Counted from the stretch's first letter, positions 1 to 8,157 are shown. The stretch: DNA of 64,000 nt from an uncultured Acetobacteraceae bacterium (GCA_903877125.1 CAIRCM010000167.1:35932-99931), one strand, 5' to 3'. Notes: generated by a model from the letters alone, not told the origin. Program-made: numbers and translations.

Positions 1-2
1 TC

Positions 3-167
3 CCCGTGATGGATCGTATTTTCGGCACGATGTACCGGCCGAAGGACTGGCCCACCGAATACGGGACCGCAACGCCAATGCCGGACAGCGTGATCGGACA
101 GTTGCTCCAGCCCTTCGCCCCGCCGCCGGTTGCGGCGTTGACCAAGGTCGATCCGGGCGCCGGCTGA
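3..167 (+). CDS. Sterol desaturase/fatty acid hydroxylase family protein, C-terminal end only
   Basis: The window opens inside a plus-strand gene; the last 54 codons are present and end in TGA at 165-167. The tail reads DRIFGTMYRPKDWPTEYG, which matches the segment that follows the last histidine box in membrane di-iron fatty acid hydroxylases and sterol desaturases (family pattern D..FGT.Y.P...P..YG). The histidine boxes themselves lie outside the window, so the family call rests on this tail alone and substrate cannot be stated. The gene converges on the parvulin gene on the other strand, with 11 bp between the two stop codons. Confidence 0.6.
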   Translation, partial: PVMDRIFGTMYRPKDWPTEYGTATPMPDSVIGQLLQPFAPPPVAALTKVDPGAG

Positions 168-178
168 CCGGCCTGAGC

Positions 179-1120
179 CTATTGCCCCGCGGGATGTCGG
201 CCCTCCGGCCCGGTGATGTCATAGGTGCGGATAACGGTATCGGCCAACGCCGCATCGACGATCGCGGGGAAGGCTTCACGAATCAAATTCGTGCGAATCT
301 CTTCCCGAACGGCGGCAAAGCTGGGGTTCTGACCATCCCGGTGTTCGCCGACCCGTACGACGAACCAGCCCGCCCCCGTGCGCACCGGCCGCGGCGCGGT
401 CTGGCTTGGCAGCATCGCGAATGCCACCGCGCCGATTTCCGGCGTCAACACACCGCGGGTGCGAAACCCAAGATCGCCACCAGCGGCGGCGGAACTGTCC
501 TTGCTGACCCGGTGCGCGACCGTCGCGAAATCCGCCCCGCCGGCGAGTTCAGCAATGACGGCATTTGCCTCGGCCTCGGTCGGCAACAGGATAATGAACA
601 CGTCCGCCTCTTCAGGGCCTGGCTTGCCCCCCAGATCCCGATCGTACCGCTCCAGCAGCTGCCGTTCCGTGATGCCAACCCCGGCCTCCCGCACCAGCAC
701 CGCATCCGCCAAGACACTGTCGTAGGCGAGTTGGGCACGCCGTACTACCTGTGGATCCTTGTCCAGACCACGCTTTTGCGCGCGCAGGACCAGGGCCTGG
801 ATTTGGATCAGGCGCTTCAGGACGCCGGGATAGACGGTGTCGAACGGTTGCGCGCGTGGCCCAGGTGGGAGATCGCGGACACCGTCGCCGACGTTCCCAA
901 GCGTGATCGTCCGCCCGCCCACGTCGGCGACGACGGTGCTGGCCGCCTTGTCGGCCGCCCCGGCGACGTTGTAGTGCGGCGTTTCGGTGTCGAATTGCGG
1001 TTTCGAGAGGTCCATTCCAGTCGCCGGCGACGGGGCCTGAGGCAGATTTTGCGCGACGGCCAGGGTCGATGCCAACAGGCAGGCAAGGGCTGCCAGGGTC
1101 GGCGGGAATGCGATTTTCAC
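179..1120 (-). CDS. Periplasmic parvulin-type peptidylprolyl cis-trans isomerase
   Basis: A 313-residue exported PPIase that would help fold secreted proteins in the periplasm. A hydrophobic signal segment occupies residues 3-22 (ends ASTLAVAQ), followed by a helical SurA/PpiC-like N domain. A PpiC-type rotamase domain spans about 165-265, with the usual GGADFATVA, GGDLGF and VRTGAGWFVVRV blocks. The frame is open 62 codons further upstream, but GTG at 1120 is chosen because GGAAGG lies 9 bp before it and the signal peptide starts directly there. It faces away from the PEP-CTERM gene, so 1121-1406 is a divergent promoter region. Family assignment is firm; clients are unknown. Confidence 0.85.
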   Translation of the reverse strand: MKIAFPPTLAALACLLASTLAVAQNLPQAPSPATGMDLSKPQFDTETPHYNVAGAADKAASTVVADVGGRTITLGNVGDGVRDLPPGPRAQPFDTVYPGVLKRLIQIQALVLRAQKRGLDKDPQVVRRAQLAYDSVLADAVLVREAGVGITERQLLERYDRDLGGKPGPEEADVFIILLPTEAEANAVIAELAGGADFATVAHRVSKDSSAAAGGDLGFRTRGVLTPEIGAVAFAMLPSQTAPRPVRTGAGWFVVRVGEHRDGQNPSFAAVREEIRTNLIREAFPAIVDAALADTVIRTYDITGPEGRHPAGQ

Positions 1121-1341
1121 GATGGGATACCTTCCGATTGGTACCGGGCGGGCGGCACGATGGGACCACGATGTTAGCATGACCCGGGCGCGGATCGGCC
1201 AGCGGCTAATTCCGCGATAAATATCATTTGTGACACTTGCCTGTCCCACGGGGCTCCTCCGAATGACGTCGCTTCCATTGGGGCTGGAGTCCTGCTCGGG
1301 CAACACGCTCCACTAAAAATTGCGACAGATTTGATTCTTTA

Positions 1342-1370
1342 TTGACGCGCCCAGCCCTTCCCGATAACTG
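1342..1370 (+). promoter_or_regulatory. Weak sigma-70-like promoter candidate for the PEP-CTERM gene
   Basis: TTGACG at 1342-1347 and TAACTG at 1365-1370 are separated by 17 bp. This would place transcription start near 1377, shortly before the GAGAAGG ribosome site at 1392-1398. The -10 match is poor, so this is only a candidate. Confidence 0.3.
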
Positions 1371-1406
1371 GTGGGGAAAGCAGTTTGTATTGAGAAGGTC
1401 ATTGTG

Positions 1407-2246
1407 ATGATCGCGCGTCTTCAGGATATGCAGCCGAAGTCCGGGCTCGGGAAACGCATCGGCCGGTTGCTGGGACTCGGCGCGGGACTGGCCATGCTGG
1501 CGCTTTGCTGCCCGCAGGACGCAATGGCCGCGACAAACCTGATCACGAACGGCAGTTTCGCTATCACTGGCGGGTCGCAGTCGTTCCAATTCGGCACGTA
1601 CAACAACTACACACCGACCGGTAACTCCGCCGGCGAGTCGGTGGCCGGCTGGGCCACCACATCCTACGGGTTCATCTTCACGCCGACAGATACCGTCGCC
1701 GACAGCACCTATGGGCAGAACAACGTCCAGCTGTACAGCGCGACCACGACTCCCAGCAACTCATTCAACAACGCCAGCCCGACCGGCGGGAACTTCCTCG
1801 CCGAGGACTCAGATTACGGCACTTCCGCGATCACCCAAACCGTCAACGGTCTGACGCTTGGCAAATCGTATACCCTGACATTCTCCTGGGCCGGCGCGCA
1901 GCAAACCGGATACTCCGGCACTTCGACCGACCTGTGGCAGGTGACGCTGGGTGGAAGCCCGATGCAAAGCACTTCGGTGATCAGTGTCCCGAGCCAGGGT
2001 TTCACCGGCTGGCAAACCGCCACCATGACCTTCGTGGCCACAGCGACCGGTAGTGCGACGCTGTCGTTCCTCGCCGTCGGCACACCGCCCAATAACGTGC
2101 CGGCCTTCGCGTTGCTCGCCAACGTCTCGCTCGTCGCCGCACCCGAACCAACCGGGCTGGCAGTGCTCGCCGTCGGCATGCTCGGAATGGTGGGACTGGC
2201 CCGGCGCCGGCGCCGCCTCGGACTCGGCAACGCCGTCGCGGCCTGA
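1407..2246 (+). CDS. PEP-CTERM sorting domain protein with jelly-roll-like ectodomain
   Basis: A 279-residue secreted protein. The start ATG at 1407 follows GAGAAGG by 8 bp. An N-terminal signal segment (about residues 15-38, LLGLGAGLAMLALCC then a cleavage site at AMAA) leads into an ectodomain. That domain opens with NLITNGSF, the typical first strand of DUF642/CBM-like jelly rolls, and is rich in Ser, Thr, Asn and Gly. The C-terminus carries PEP at about 246, a hydrophobic helix and a run of five Arg, which is the tripartite PEP-CTERM signal processed by exosortase/archaeosortase systems. No exosortase lies in this window. It probably ends up anchored at or released from the cell surface; the ligand is unknown. 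Confidence 0.8.
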   Translation: MIARLQDMQPKSGLGKRIGRLLGLGAGLAMLALCCPQDAMAATNLITNGSFAITGGSQSFQFGTYNNYTPTGNSAGESVAGWATTSYGFIFTPTDTVADSTYGQNNVQLYSATTTPSNSFNNASPTGGNFLAEDSDYGTSAITQTVNGLTLGKSYTLTFSWAGAQQTGYSGTSTDLWQVTLGGSPMQSTSVISVPSQGFTGWQTATMTFVATATGSATLSFLAVGTPPNNVPAFALLANVSLVAAPEPTGLAVLAVGMLGMVGLARRRRRLGLGNAVAA

Positions 2247-2253
2247 GAAAGCT

Positions 2254-2637
2254 CTAAACCCGGGTCGACATCGACCAGGCCATGGCGCGCGGCGGTATAA
2301 CCCGCGCGCCGGTCTCGCCATACCGATCGGCTGGATGAGATCGGGGCAAAGCTCTCGCGACAATCTCGATCACGCGACTTTGCACCGACAGCGCACGTTG
2401 AAGCAAAGAACGGTTCTCCCGGGCCAGTTCCCGCAACCGTTTCAACGCAGCCTCCATCGCTGGTCGCTCTTCAGCGGTAACCGCCATTGGCGCCGCCTCG
2501 GCCAGCATCGCCAAAGCGCGCCGCTTGTCCGGCAGCACCGCGACGGCAGCGGCCAGATCCAGCGCATCCAAGGCCGTATTTTCCCGCACCAGCGTGTCCG
2601 CCAGACTCGACACCGTCTCAAGCAACGCAGCTGTCAT
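2254..2637 (-). CDS. FlgN/FlbY-like flagellar protein
   Basis: A 127-residue, almost entirely helical protein that is last in the flgI-flgJ operon. It starts at ATG 2637, preceded by GGAGATAAGG. The region near residues 78-100 (LARENRSLLQRALSVQSRV) resembles the conserved C-terminal helix of FlgN-type export chaperones, which hold hook-filament junction proteins before secretion. In Caulobacter-type genomes a small gene (flbY) holds the same place after the FlgJ-like gene. The family is poorly conserved, so the call rests on size, helical pattern and position, not on catalytic residues. Confidence 0.6.
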   Translation of the reverse strand: MTAALLETVSSLADTLVRENTALDALDLAAAVAVLPDKRRALAMLAEAAPMAVTAEERPAMEAALKRLRELARENRSLLQRALSVQSRVIEIVARALPRSHPADRYGETGARVIPPRAMAWSMSTRV

Positions 2638-2642
2638 CGTCC

Positions 2643-2936
2643 TTATCTCCCAGTCGAAGGTTGTTTCGCTTCCTGCATGCGCAGTATGGCCGCCATCACA
2701 GGCGCGGCGAGGCCGAGGCCACCATGTGCGGCAATATGCTTGCCGAATTCGGCAATCAGCATCGGCTTCCAGGTCTCCTCCCCCGAGCCGCCACCGAACA
2801 AACCATGTGCGGTGTCGACCGTATCGAACATCGGCGCGAGCAACTGGCCGATCGCCGTCGCCTCGAAATCCTGGGCGGCTTTCCGGATCGACTCCGTGCC
2901 GGCGCCGGGGGGAGGAGCAACTGGCGCGATGTCCAT
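2643..2936 (-). CDS. flgJ: Rod-binding protein, FlgJ N-terminal domain type (CheL-like)
   Basis: A 97-residue protein equal to the N-terminal rod-capping half of enterobacterial FlgJ, with no muramidase domain, as is usual in alphaproteobacteria. The conserved core is visible: KAAQDFEATAIGQLLAPMF near residues 20-38, then the Gly-rich loop GGGSGEETWKPMLIAEFGK. It would act in the periplasm as a scaffold for rod assembly. ATG at 2936 shares one base with the flgI stop (TGATG), which argues for translational coupling; a GTG one codon upstream is the alternative. It is followed after 5 bp by the FlgN-like gene. Confidence 0.85.
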   Translation of the reverse strand: MDIAPVAPPPGAGTESIRKAAQDFEATAIGQLLAPMFDTVDTAHGLFGGGSGEETWKPMLIAEFGKHIAAHGGLGLAAPVMAAILRMQEAKQPSTGR

Positions 2937-4036
2937 CACCGGATCTCCAAATCGGCGTGCAAGGCACCCTCGGCCTTGATCGCCTGTAGAATGCTGATGA
3001 GATCGCGCGGCCCGACCCCCAGCGCGTTCAGGCTGGCCACGAGGTCTCGCAGCGTGGTGCCGGCATCCAGAATGCCAAGCTTGCGATCGTGCTGGTCGTC
3101 CACCTGGATATTCGTACGAGGCACCGTCGTCGTGACCCCGTTGGAGCGCGGCGCGGGTTGGCTCACCTCCGGCGTTTCAGTGACGCGGATCGTCAGATTG
3201 CCCTGCGCGATGGCGACGGTGCTGATGCGGACATTGGTACCCATCACGATGGTGCCGCTGGCTTCATCGATTACGACCCTGGCCTCGTTATCGGGGATCA
3301 CCGGCAGATTTTCGATTGCGGCGAGCGTGTCGATCGGATCCTTGCCGCCCAGCACAATCGCGACGGTGCGGGGATCGGTGGCTCTGCTGATCGGTCCTAC
3401 CGCGCCGTTGATCGCCGCGGCGATGCGCCGGGCGGTCGTCAGGTCGGGGTTACGCAACCCCAGGCGTAGCGTGTTGCCCTTATCGAGCTGGAACGCGACC
3501 TCCTTTTCCACCGTCGCGCCATTGGCGATCCCCGCCGAGGTCGGAACGCCCTTCGTCACCGAACTGGCCGCCCCCCGAGCGGCGACCGACGCACTGCTGA
3601 GTGGGCCTTGGCCGACGGCGTATACCTCCCCGTCCGCGCCGAGCAGGGGGGTAACCAGCAGGATGCCGCCCATCAGGTTGGACGCGTCGCCCAGCGCGGA
3701 GACCGCGATATCGATTCGGCTGCCGCTGCGCGCGAAGGCAGGCAAAGTCGCGGTGACCATCACCGCCGCGACGTTCTTGGTGGACAGTGCGGTCGCCTGA
3801 TCGCGCGTGTTGACCCCCAGCCGCTCCAGCATGCCGATCAGCGACTCGCGGGTGAAAACGTTGTTGTTGAGCTTGTCGCCGGTGCCATTCAGCCCCACGA
3901 CCAGGCCGTAGCCGATAAGCTGGTTCTGCCGCACACCCTCCACGTCGACGATATCCTTGATCCGCACCTGCGCCGCGGCGGGCTGCGCGAGCAGCAGCGC
4001 GAGGAGGAAAAGGACGAGCGTCGAGCGGTGATTCAT
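2936..4036 (-). CDS. flgI: Flagellar P-ring protein FlgI
   Basis: A 366-residue precursor of the periplasmic P-ring subunit, which surrounds the rod in the peptidoglycan layer. The signal peptide (residues 1-22, ending QPAAAQ) is followed by the invariant start of mature FlgI, VRIKDIVDVEGVRQNQLIGY. The blocks GLNGTGDKLNN, NVAAVMVTA and the C-terminal ALGVGPRDLISILQAIKAEGAL are also present. The start at 4036 places the signal peptide correctly; 170 more open codons upstream have no signal and run into the fliX leader. A consensus sigma-54 promoter lies 54 bp upstream. It leads the flgI-flgJ-flgN-like operon and is divergent from fliX, the arrangement known from Caulobacter. Confidence 0.97.
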   Translation of the reverse strand: MNHRSTLVLFLLALLLAQPAAAQVRIKDIVDVEGVRQNQLIGYGLVVGLNGTGDKLNNNVFTRESLIGMLERLGVNTRDQATALSTKNVAAVMVTATLPAFARSGSRIDIAVSALGDASNLMGGILLVTPLLGADGEVYAVGQGPLSSASVAARGAASSVTKGVPTSAGIANGATVEKEVAFQLDKGNTLRLGLRNPDLTTARRIAAAINGAVGPISRATDPRTVAIVLGGKDPIDTLAAIENLPVIPDNEARVVIDEASGTIVMGTNVRISTVAIAQGNLTIRVTETPEVSQPAPRSNGVTTTVPRTNIQVDDQHDRKLGILDAGTTLRDLVASLNALGVGPRDLISILQAIKAEGALHADLEIR

Positions 4037-4044
4037 GACCGGCG

Positions 4045-4059
4045 TTAACAGTTTATTAA
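4045..4059. promoter_or_regulatory. CtrA-type box between flgI and fliX
   Basis: TTAA-N7-TTAA exactly (TTAACAGTTTATTAA), the consensus site of the cell-cycle response regulator CtrA. Read to the right it lies 129 bp before fliX. Read to the left it sits only 9 bp before the flgI start codon, inside the leader made from the flgI sigma-54 promoter. The simplest reading is activation of fliX, with possible roadblock or repression of flgI. Confidence 0.7.
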
Positions 4060-4089
4060 CGGTTGCGGGGTATTCTCCACCTCGCAACA

Positions 4090-4104
4090 GCAAAGCCCGT
4101 GCCA
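4090..4104 (-). promoter_or_regulatory. Sigma-54 promoter for flgI
   Basis: On the minus strand the sequence is TGGCACGGGCTTTGC, a full match to the -24/-12 consensus TGGCACG-N4-TTGC. Transcription would start near 4079, giving a leader of about 43 bases before flgI. Caulobacter flgI is a class III sigma-54 gene, so this agrees with known regulation. Confidence 0.85.
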
Positions 4105-4187
4105 AGCCGCGGCGCCAGGAATTCCGCCAATTTTCTGCCTCGTAACCCGGCAAACTCTGCCGGGCAGTGCAAACAGGAGCATCCATC

Positions 4188-4577
4188 ATGGCCGGCATCG
4201 ATCGCGTGAGCTTCGGTCGGACACCCCCAATCCGCCGATGGGGCACGCCGACCGCATCGCCTGCCTTCGTACTGCCGGACGATGACATCCGAACCACGAA
4301 CATTGGCGCACCAATCATGCCCGGTGGCCCCGTCGGCTTGGACGACCGGCCGGCACACGACGACGCACCAGCCCGCGAACAGGCCTCCACCCTTCTGTTC
4401 GAACTGGCGGCCTTGCAGCGCTCCATGCTCGGCAACGGGGACCCCGTGGCGATCCTGCACCGGTTGGAGGGAATGCTGGCCGTCGCGCCAGGCACCGCCA
4501 CGCCGCCGTTACTGGCGCTTCTGGGCGCGGTGCGGTTGCGCGCCAAGGTAGAGCTTGCCCGCCGTACCGCCGCCTAA
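4188..4577 (+). CDS. fliX: Flagellar assembly regulator FliX
   Basis: A 129-residue protein of the alphaproteobacterial FliX family. In Caulobacter FliX binds the sigma-54 activator FlbD and couples early basal-body assembly to late gene expression. The conserved C-terminal half is evident: TLLFELAALQRSMLG, then a helix with the HRLEGML block, and the terminal LLGAVRLRAKVELARR near residues 107-125. The N-terminal third is Pro/Gly-rich and variable, as in the family. ATG at 4188 has CAGGAG 8 bp before it, better than an in-frame ATG 7 codons upstream. It is divergent from flgI and followed by dksA, and a CtrA box lies upstream. Confidence 0.88.
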   Translation: MAGIDRVSFGRTPPIRRWGTPTASPAFVLPDDDIRTTNIGAPIMPGGPVGLDDRPAHDDAPAREQASTLLFELAALQRSMLGNGDPVAILHRLEGMLAVAPGTATPPLLALLGAVRLRAKVELARRTAA

Positions 4578-4718
4578 TTCCGATAATCGTTTTATTGCAA
4601 TCGCTTGCATCCGCGTCTGCGCACTTGGCCTAGCCCGAACACGCCGCTATAAGCTCGCCGTTCACGCCCTGAACTCGCCAGGACGCGAACGGGAACGTGA
4701 CGAGCAGGACCGACGACG

Positions 4719-5135
4719 ATGATGGTGAGTCTGCCCCCCGACTACCGGCCGCTTGAGGATGAGGAGTTCATGAACCCCATCCAGGTGGAATATTTCCGTC
4801 AAAAGCTGCTTCGTTGGCGTATGGACCTCATTCGGGAAGCCGACGGTACCCTAGCCAGCCTATCGGAAGGCGGAATCCTGGAAGCGGACATCACGGACCG
4901 GGCCAGCGTGGAAACCGATCGCGCGCTTGAGCTGCGAACCCGCGACCGGGCACGCAAGCTGATTTCCAAGATCGATCAGGCGCTGCACCGCATCGAGGAC
5001 GGATCCTACGGCTATTGCGAGGAAACCGGCGAACCCATCGGCCTGCGCCGCCTGGAGGCCCGGCCGATCGCCACCCTGTCGATCGAGGCGCAGGAACGCC
5101 ATGAACGCAAGGAACGCGTCCACCGCGACGACTAG
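4719..5135 (+). CDS. dksA: RNA polymerase-binding transcription factor DksA
   Basis: A 138-residue DksA/TraR-family protein that acts with ppGpp in the RNA polymerase secondary channel. The coiled-coil region (residues 20-95) contains the DRASVETDRALELRTRDR block near the tip. The globular domain follows with DGSYGYCEETGEPIGLRRL. Only one of the four zinc-ligand cysteines of E. coli DksA is kept (Cys100; the others are Thr, Ser and Ala). This is the usual state in many alphaproteobacteria and does not indicate decay. Two adjacent ATG codons begin the gene; the first is used here. It lies 141 bp after fliX and converges on the MFS gene. Confidence 0.93.
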   Translation: MMVSLPPDYRPLEDEEFMNPIQVEYFRQKLLRWRMDLIREADGTLASLSEGGILEADITDRASVETDRALELRTRDRARKLISKIDQALHRIEDGSYGYCEETGEPIGLRRLEARPIATLSIEAQERHERKERVHRDD

Positions 5136-5218
5136 AGCACGATCGGGTCAAATTGACCCTATCACACTTTAGAAGCTTTTGTTTGATCGCCTGATTCACG
5201 CAGCCGTGTGATTCCACG
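5136..5218 (+). repeat. Dispersed intergenic palindromic repeat, copy 1
   Basis: An 83-bp element that begins one base after the dksA stop codon. Its core is the perfect palindrome GGGTCAAATTGACCC, flanked by AGCACGATC on the left. A tail follows, containing TTTGATCGC, TGATTCACG, and GTGTGATTCCAC. The same element recurs at 33305-33386. It sits between convergent genes here and could also end transcription. Confidence 0.75.
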
Positions 5219-5233
5219 TCTGGCGATCACGCT

Positions 5234-6469
5234 CTACCCTGCCGGCTGGTCCCGCTTGTAATTCAGCGCCCAGATAATCGTCGCCGCCTGCGCCGCGACC
5301 GTCATACCCAGCGCCCAGCCATAACCGGCGGTGCTCCACCCGCCTGTATCGGTTCGGGGCCATAAGTCCAGAATCCAGCCGATCGCGTTCTGTAGCACGA
5401 ACACCGTGACCAGCATGGTGAAGTTGATCAGCGTGCCAACCCTTCCGGCCAACTCGGTCGGGAACCGCTGCCCGAGCGCGGCATATGCGGAAGGCCCCGC
5501 GGCGCTGAGAAAGGCGAAGAGGAACCAGATCGCCCCGATCGCCCCGGCATTCGACCAGGGGTGAGCGATCAACAGGCATTGCGTTAGCCAAAGCCCTGCG
5601 ATCGCGATTCCAGGCACCAACATTGGATCGCGTCCGCGCCGGTTGAACCAGGATGCGGCCTGGGCGGTCAGCAGACTCCCAACCATCATACCGGCCGCGA
5701 AAAACATGAGCATCGCGGCTCGGGCTGTACCTTCATATCCCCCGACATCGCGCAGCCAGGGCCCGGCCCACAACGCACCGTAGGTGAAATTCAGGCCAGA
5801 CAGCAGCGCGATCGCCGGGGCCAGACGCCGATATGCTGGATGCCGAGCGACGTGCCGATAAGCGGCGATTTCCTCCCACAACCGCGGGCGGGGGCCTGTC
5901 CGTGCCGGGCGCTCCGGCACGCTGATCGCGATCCAAACGGATGCGACGACCGCCATACCGGCCATGATCCAGAACAACCCTCGCCAGCCGGTGAACGGCA
6001 AAAGCTGCTGCGCCGGCAAGGTCGCGGCCATGCCACCGAAAGACGCCACGAACACGCCAAGTCCAGTCATGCCGGCCACGTGCGTGCGGGGAAGCCACTG
6101 GGTGTGGGCGGTGAGCATCGCGATCATCCCAACGCTCAGGCCCAGCCCGGCAACCAGCCGTCCCACCGCCAACACCGCGATCCCGGTCGATACGGCGCAG
6201 AGCAGGAAACCGATCCCGGCCACCAATGCCAACAGGACCTGCACGCGGCGGACGCCGTAAAGGTCCATCGCCAACCCAGCCGGCAGTTGCGCGAGCGCGT
6301 ATGAAGCGAAAAACGTCGCCGCCAGCATCCCCAGTTCGGCGGCGGACAATCCGAACTCCAGCGATAGTGCCGGACCGATGGTCGCCAGCAGCGTCCGGGA
6401 CGCCTGATTAAGGACGTTGATACTTGCCAGCGGAAAGGTCAGGCGCAGGAATCCGGCGGGAGATGACAT
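5234..6469 (-). CDS. MFS transporter
   Basis: A 411-residue major facilitator superfamily carrier with about 12 predicted membrane helices. The MFS signature region between helices 2 and 3 is present in altered form (QLPAGLAMDLYGVRRVQ near residues 61-77). The N-terminal half contains GLSVGMIAMLTAHTQWLP, as in nitrate/sulfonate/hexuronate-type carriers, but the substrate cannot be read from sequence. ATG at 6469 has CAGGA just upstream. It lies between dksA and the PhyH gene, inside a block of flagellar genes, and has no obvious link to motility. It is divergent from the PhyH gene. Confidence 0.85.
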   Translation of the reverse strand: MSSPAGFLRLTFPLASINVLNQASRTLLATIGPALSLEFGLSAAELGMLAATFFASYALAQLPAGLAMDLYGVRRVQVLLALVAGIGFLLCAVSTGIAVLAVGRLVAGLGLSVGMIAMLTAHTQWLPRTHVAGMTGLGVFVASFGGMAATLPAQQLLPFTGWRGLFWIMAGMAVVASVWIAISVPERPARTGPRPRLWEEIAAYRHVARHPAYRRLAPAIALLSGLNFTYGALWAGPWLRDVGGYEGTARAAMLMFFAAGMMVGSLLTAQAASWFNRRGRDPMLVPGIAIAGLWLTQCLLIAHPWSNAGAIGAIWFLFAFLSAAGPSAYAALGQRFPTELAGRVGTLINFTMLVTVFVLQNAIGWILDLWPRTDTGGWSTAGYGWALGMTVAAQAATIIWALNYKRDQPAG

Positions 6470-6643
6470 TCCTGGTTCTTACGTGGCGGCATGCGGGGTA
6501 GGCAACTGACAGCCCTTGAAGCGCAGTCAGGCCGGATGGACGTCGCATTCGTGCCCGTGAAACCGGGCGCTACCTGTGGCATTCCCTTGCCATCCCACCG
6601 TCATGGGCGCCAAAGTCCCGGCAATAACGGCAGGAGACGCCCC

Positions 6644-7438
6644 ATGGAATTGACCGCCGCGCAACGCGCCCAGTTCGAGCGCGATGGCTTTCTGATCTTC
6701 CCGAACCTTTTCTCCCAGCCCGAAGTCGCGGTGTTGCGCCAGGAGGTCGCGCGACTGTCGGAGGTCCACTCCGAAGAAGTCCACCGCGAGCCCACCGGCG
6801 GGATCAAAAGCCTGTTCCGGGTGCACGAGACCGATGGGGCAACAGCATCCGCCCCGTTTCGCGCGATGGTCCGCACCCCGCGCGTGTTGCGCCCGGTCCA
6901 GCAGGTGTTGGGCGGGGACGTCTATGTCTACCACACCAAGATCAACGCCAAACCGGCGATCGAGGGCACACATTGGATGTGGCATCAGGACTACAACTCC
7001 TGGAGCAAGGACGGATGTCCGACGCCGAACATGGCAACGTTCAACGTGATGCTGAACGATACGTCCGAACTTAGCGGCGCCCTCTATATCATTCCCGGCA
7101 GCCATAAACTGGGCCTGCTGGAATCGGAGCTGTACGCCGGTTCGTCGGTCAGGCTTTGGGCGATTCCGAAACAGAAGATGATCGACGTGCTGCGCACCTC
7201 CCCTGCCCCGGTGCCAATCGTCGGCCGCGCCGGGACGGGCGTGCTGTTCCACTGCAACGTGCTGCATGCCTCGGGTCACAATCTGTCGGCCGAGGACCGG
7301 TGGCACATCTACGTGTCCTGCAATGCCGTGGCGAACAAACCTATCCTCGGCGAAAATCCCCGTCCGGACTGGGTCGTGTCGCGCAACTGGTATCCATTGC
7401 CGATCGAGGATGATTCGGCGGTGACCAAGGCTGCTTAG
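6644..7438 (+). CDS. Phytanoyl-CoA dioxygenase (PhyH) family protein
   Basis: A 264-residue Fe(II)/2-oxoglutarate-dependent oxygenase. The iron-binding HxD motif is in the segment HWMWHQDYNSW (His-Gln-Asp, around residues 110-112). The distal histidine is in VLFHCNVLHASGHN near residue 207, in a jelly-roll fold of normal family length. The frame is open upstream, but ATG at 6644 has CAGGAG 7 bp before it and starts at the first conserved helix (LTAAQRAQFERDGFLIFPN). The substrate is unknown; the family hydroxylates lipids, ectoine and many small molecules. Its stop codon overlaps the convergent flgH stop. Confidence 0.88.
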   Translation: MELTAAQRAQFERDGFLIFPNLFSQPEVAVLRQEVARLSEVHSEEVHREPTGGIKSLFRVHETDGATASAPFRAMVRTPRVLRPVQQVLGGDVYVYHTKINAKPAIEGTHWMWHQDYNSWSKDGCPTPNMATFNVMLNDTSELSGALYIIPGSHKLGLLESELYAGSSVRLWAIPKQKMIDVLRTSPAPVPIVGRAGTGVLFHCNVLHASGHNLSAEDRWHIYVSCNAVANKPILGENPRPDWVVSRNWYPLPIEDDSAVTKAA

Positions 7439-8157
7439 AACGGCAGCACGATATCCATCAGTTGCTGACCCCAGCGCGGGCTTTGCACGTCGGTGACCTG
7501 TCCGCGTCCGCCATAGGAAATGCGTGCTTCAGCCATGCGGTCGTGCAGCACCGTGTTGTCTGACGCGATGTCCTGCGGCCGGATCACACCGGTCACCTGC
7601 AACTCCCGCAGTTCGGCGTTCACGCGGAACTCCTGCCGAGCGGCGATGACCAGATTGCCGTTGGGCAGCACTTGGGTCACGACACCGGCGAGGCGGAGGG
7701 TCACCGCCTCGGATCGTTTGATCTGGCCGGTGCCGGTATTGCTGTTCGCCGAACTGGAGGAGAACAGTTTGGACGGGTCGACGATGGTCTTCGGCAGCAA
7801 CGTTTCGAGACCGGACAAGTTTGGCGCGCCGGCCGATTCCGTTCCGCTGCGGGTCGCCGCGGTCGCGTTGCTCAAATTGGCGGAGTCGTTCATCGTCACC
7901 AGCACCGTGACGATATCGCCGACCTGTGCCGCCCGCTGGTCCTTGAAAAAGGCGCGCGAGCCGGGGCGCCATAGGGCATTTGCCTCATTCGGGGTGGTTT
8001 CCGGCCTTGGCATGGGCATGGTGATCGGGCGGTAATTCGGTTCCCGCGTGGGATCGGATAAGGGGGTCATGGTGGGGGGCCGCCCGACCTCGGACAGGCG
8101 CGTCAGTGCGCCGCAACCCGACAGGACCACCGCCACGAGCAGGATATGCGGCTTCAT
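7435..8157 (-). CDS. flgH: Flagellar L-ring lipoprotein FlgH
   Basis: A 240-residue outer-membrane lipoprotein that forms the L ring. The signal peptide ends in the lipobox LSGC (Cys15). Family blocks are clear: the FKDQRAAQVGDIVTVLV segment, the Thr/Ser/Asn-rich strand after it, and the C-terminal RPQDIASDNTVLHDRMAEAR with the final QQLMDIVLPF. It is the last gene of flgF-flgG-flgA-flgH and its ATG overlaps the flgA stop by 4 bp (ATGA). Its stop overlaps the PhyH stop by a few bases on the opposite strand. Confidence 0.97.
   Translation of the reverse strand: MKPHILLVAVVLSGCGALTRLSEVGRPPTMTPLSDPTREPNYRPITMPMPRPETTPNEANALWRPGSRAFFKDQRAAQVGDIVTVLVTMNDSANLSNATAATRSGTESAGAPNLSGLETLLPKTIVDPSKLFSSSSANSNTGTGQIKRSEAVTLRLAGVVTQVLPNGNLVIAARQEFRVNAELRELQVTGVIRPQDIASDNTVLHDRMAEARISYGGRGQVTDVQSPRWGQQLMDIVLPF

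Noticed and set aside
4149..4160. Possible sigma-54 element GG-N8-GC in the plus direction before fliX
   Set aside because: The GG and GC pairs are 10 bp apart, not the 12 needed for -24/-12 spacing.
2936..4546. A 536-residue form of FlgI starting at 4546
   Set aside because: The extra 170 codons overlap the fliX coding region and the sigma-54 promoter, while the signal peptide starts at codon 171.
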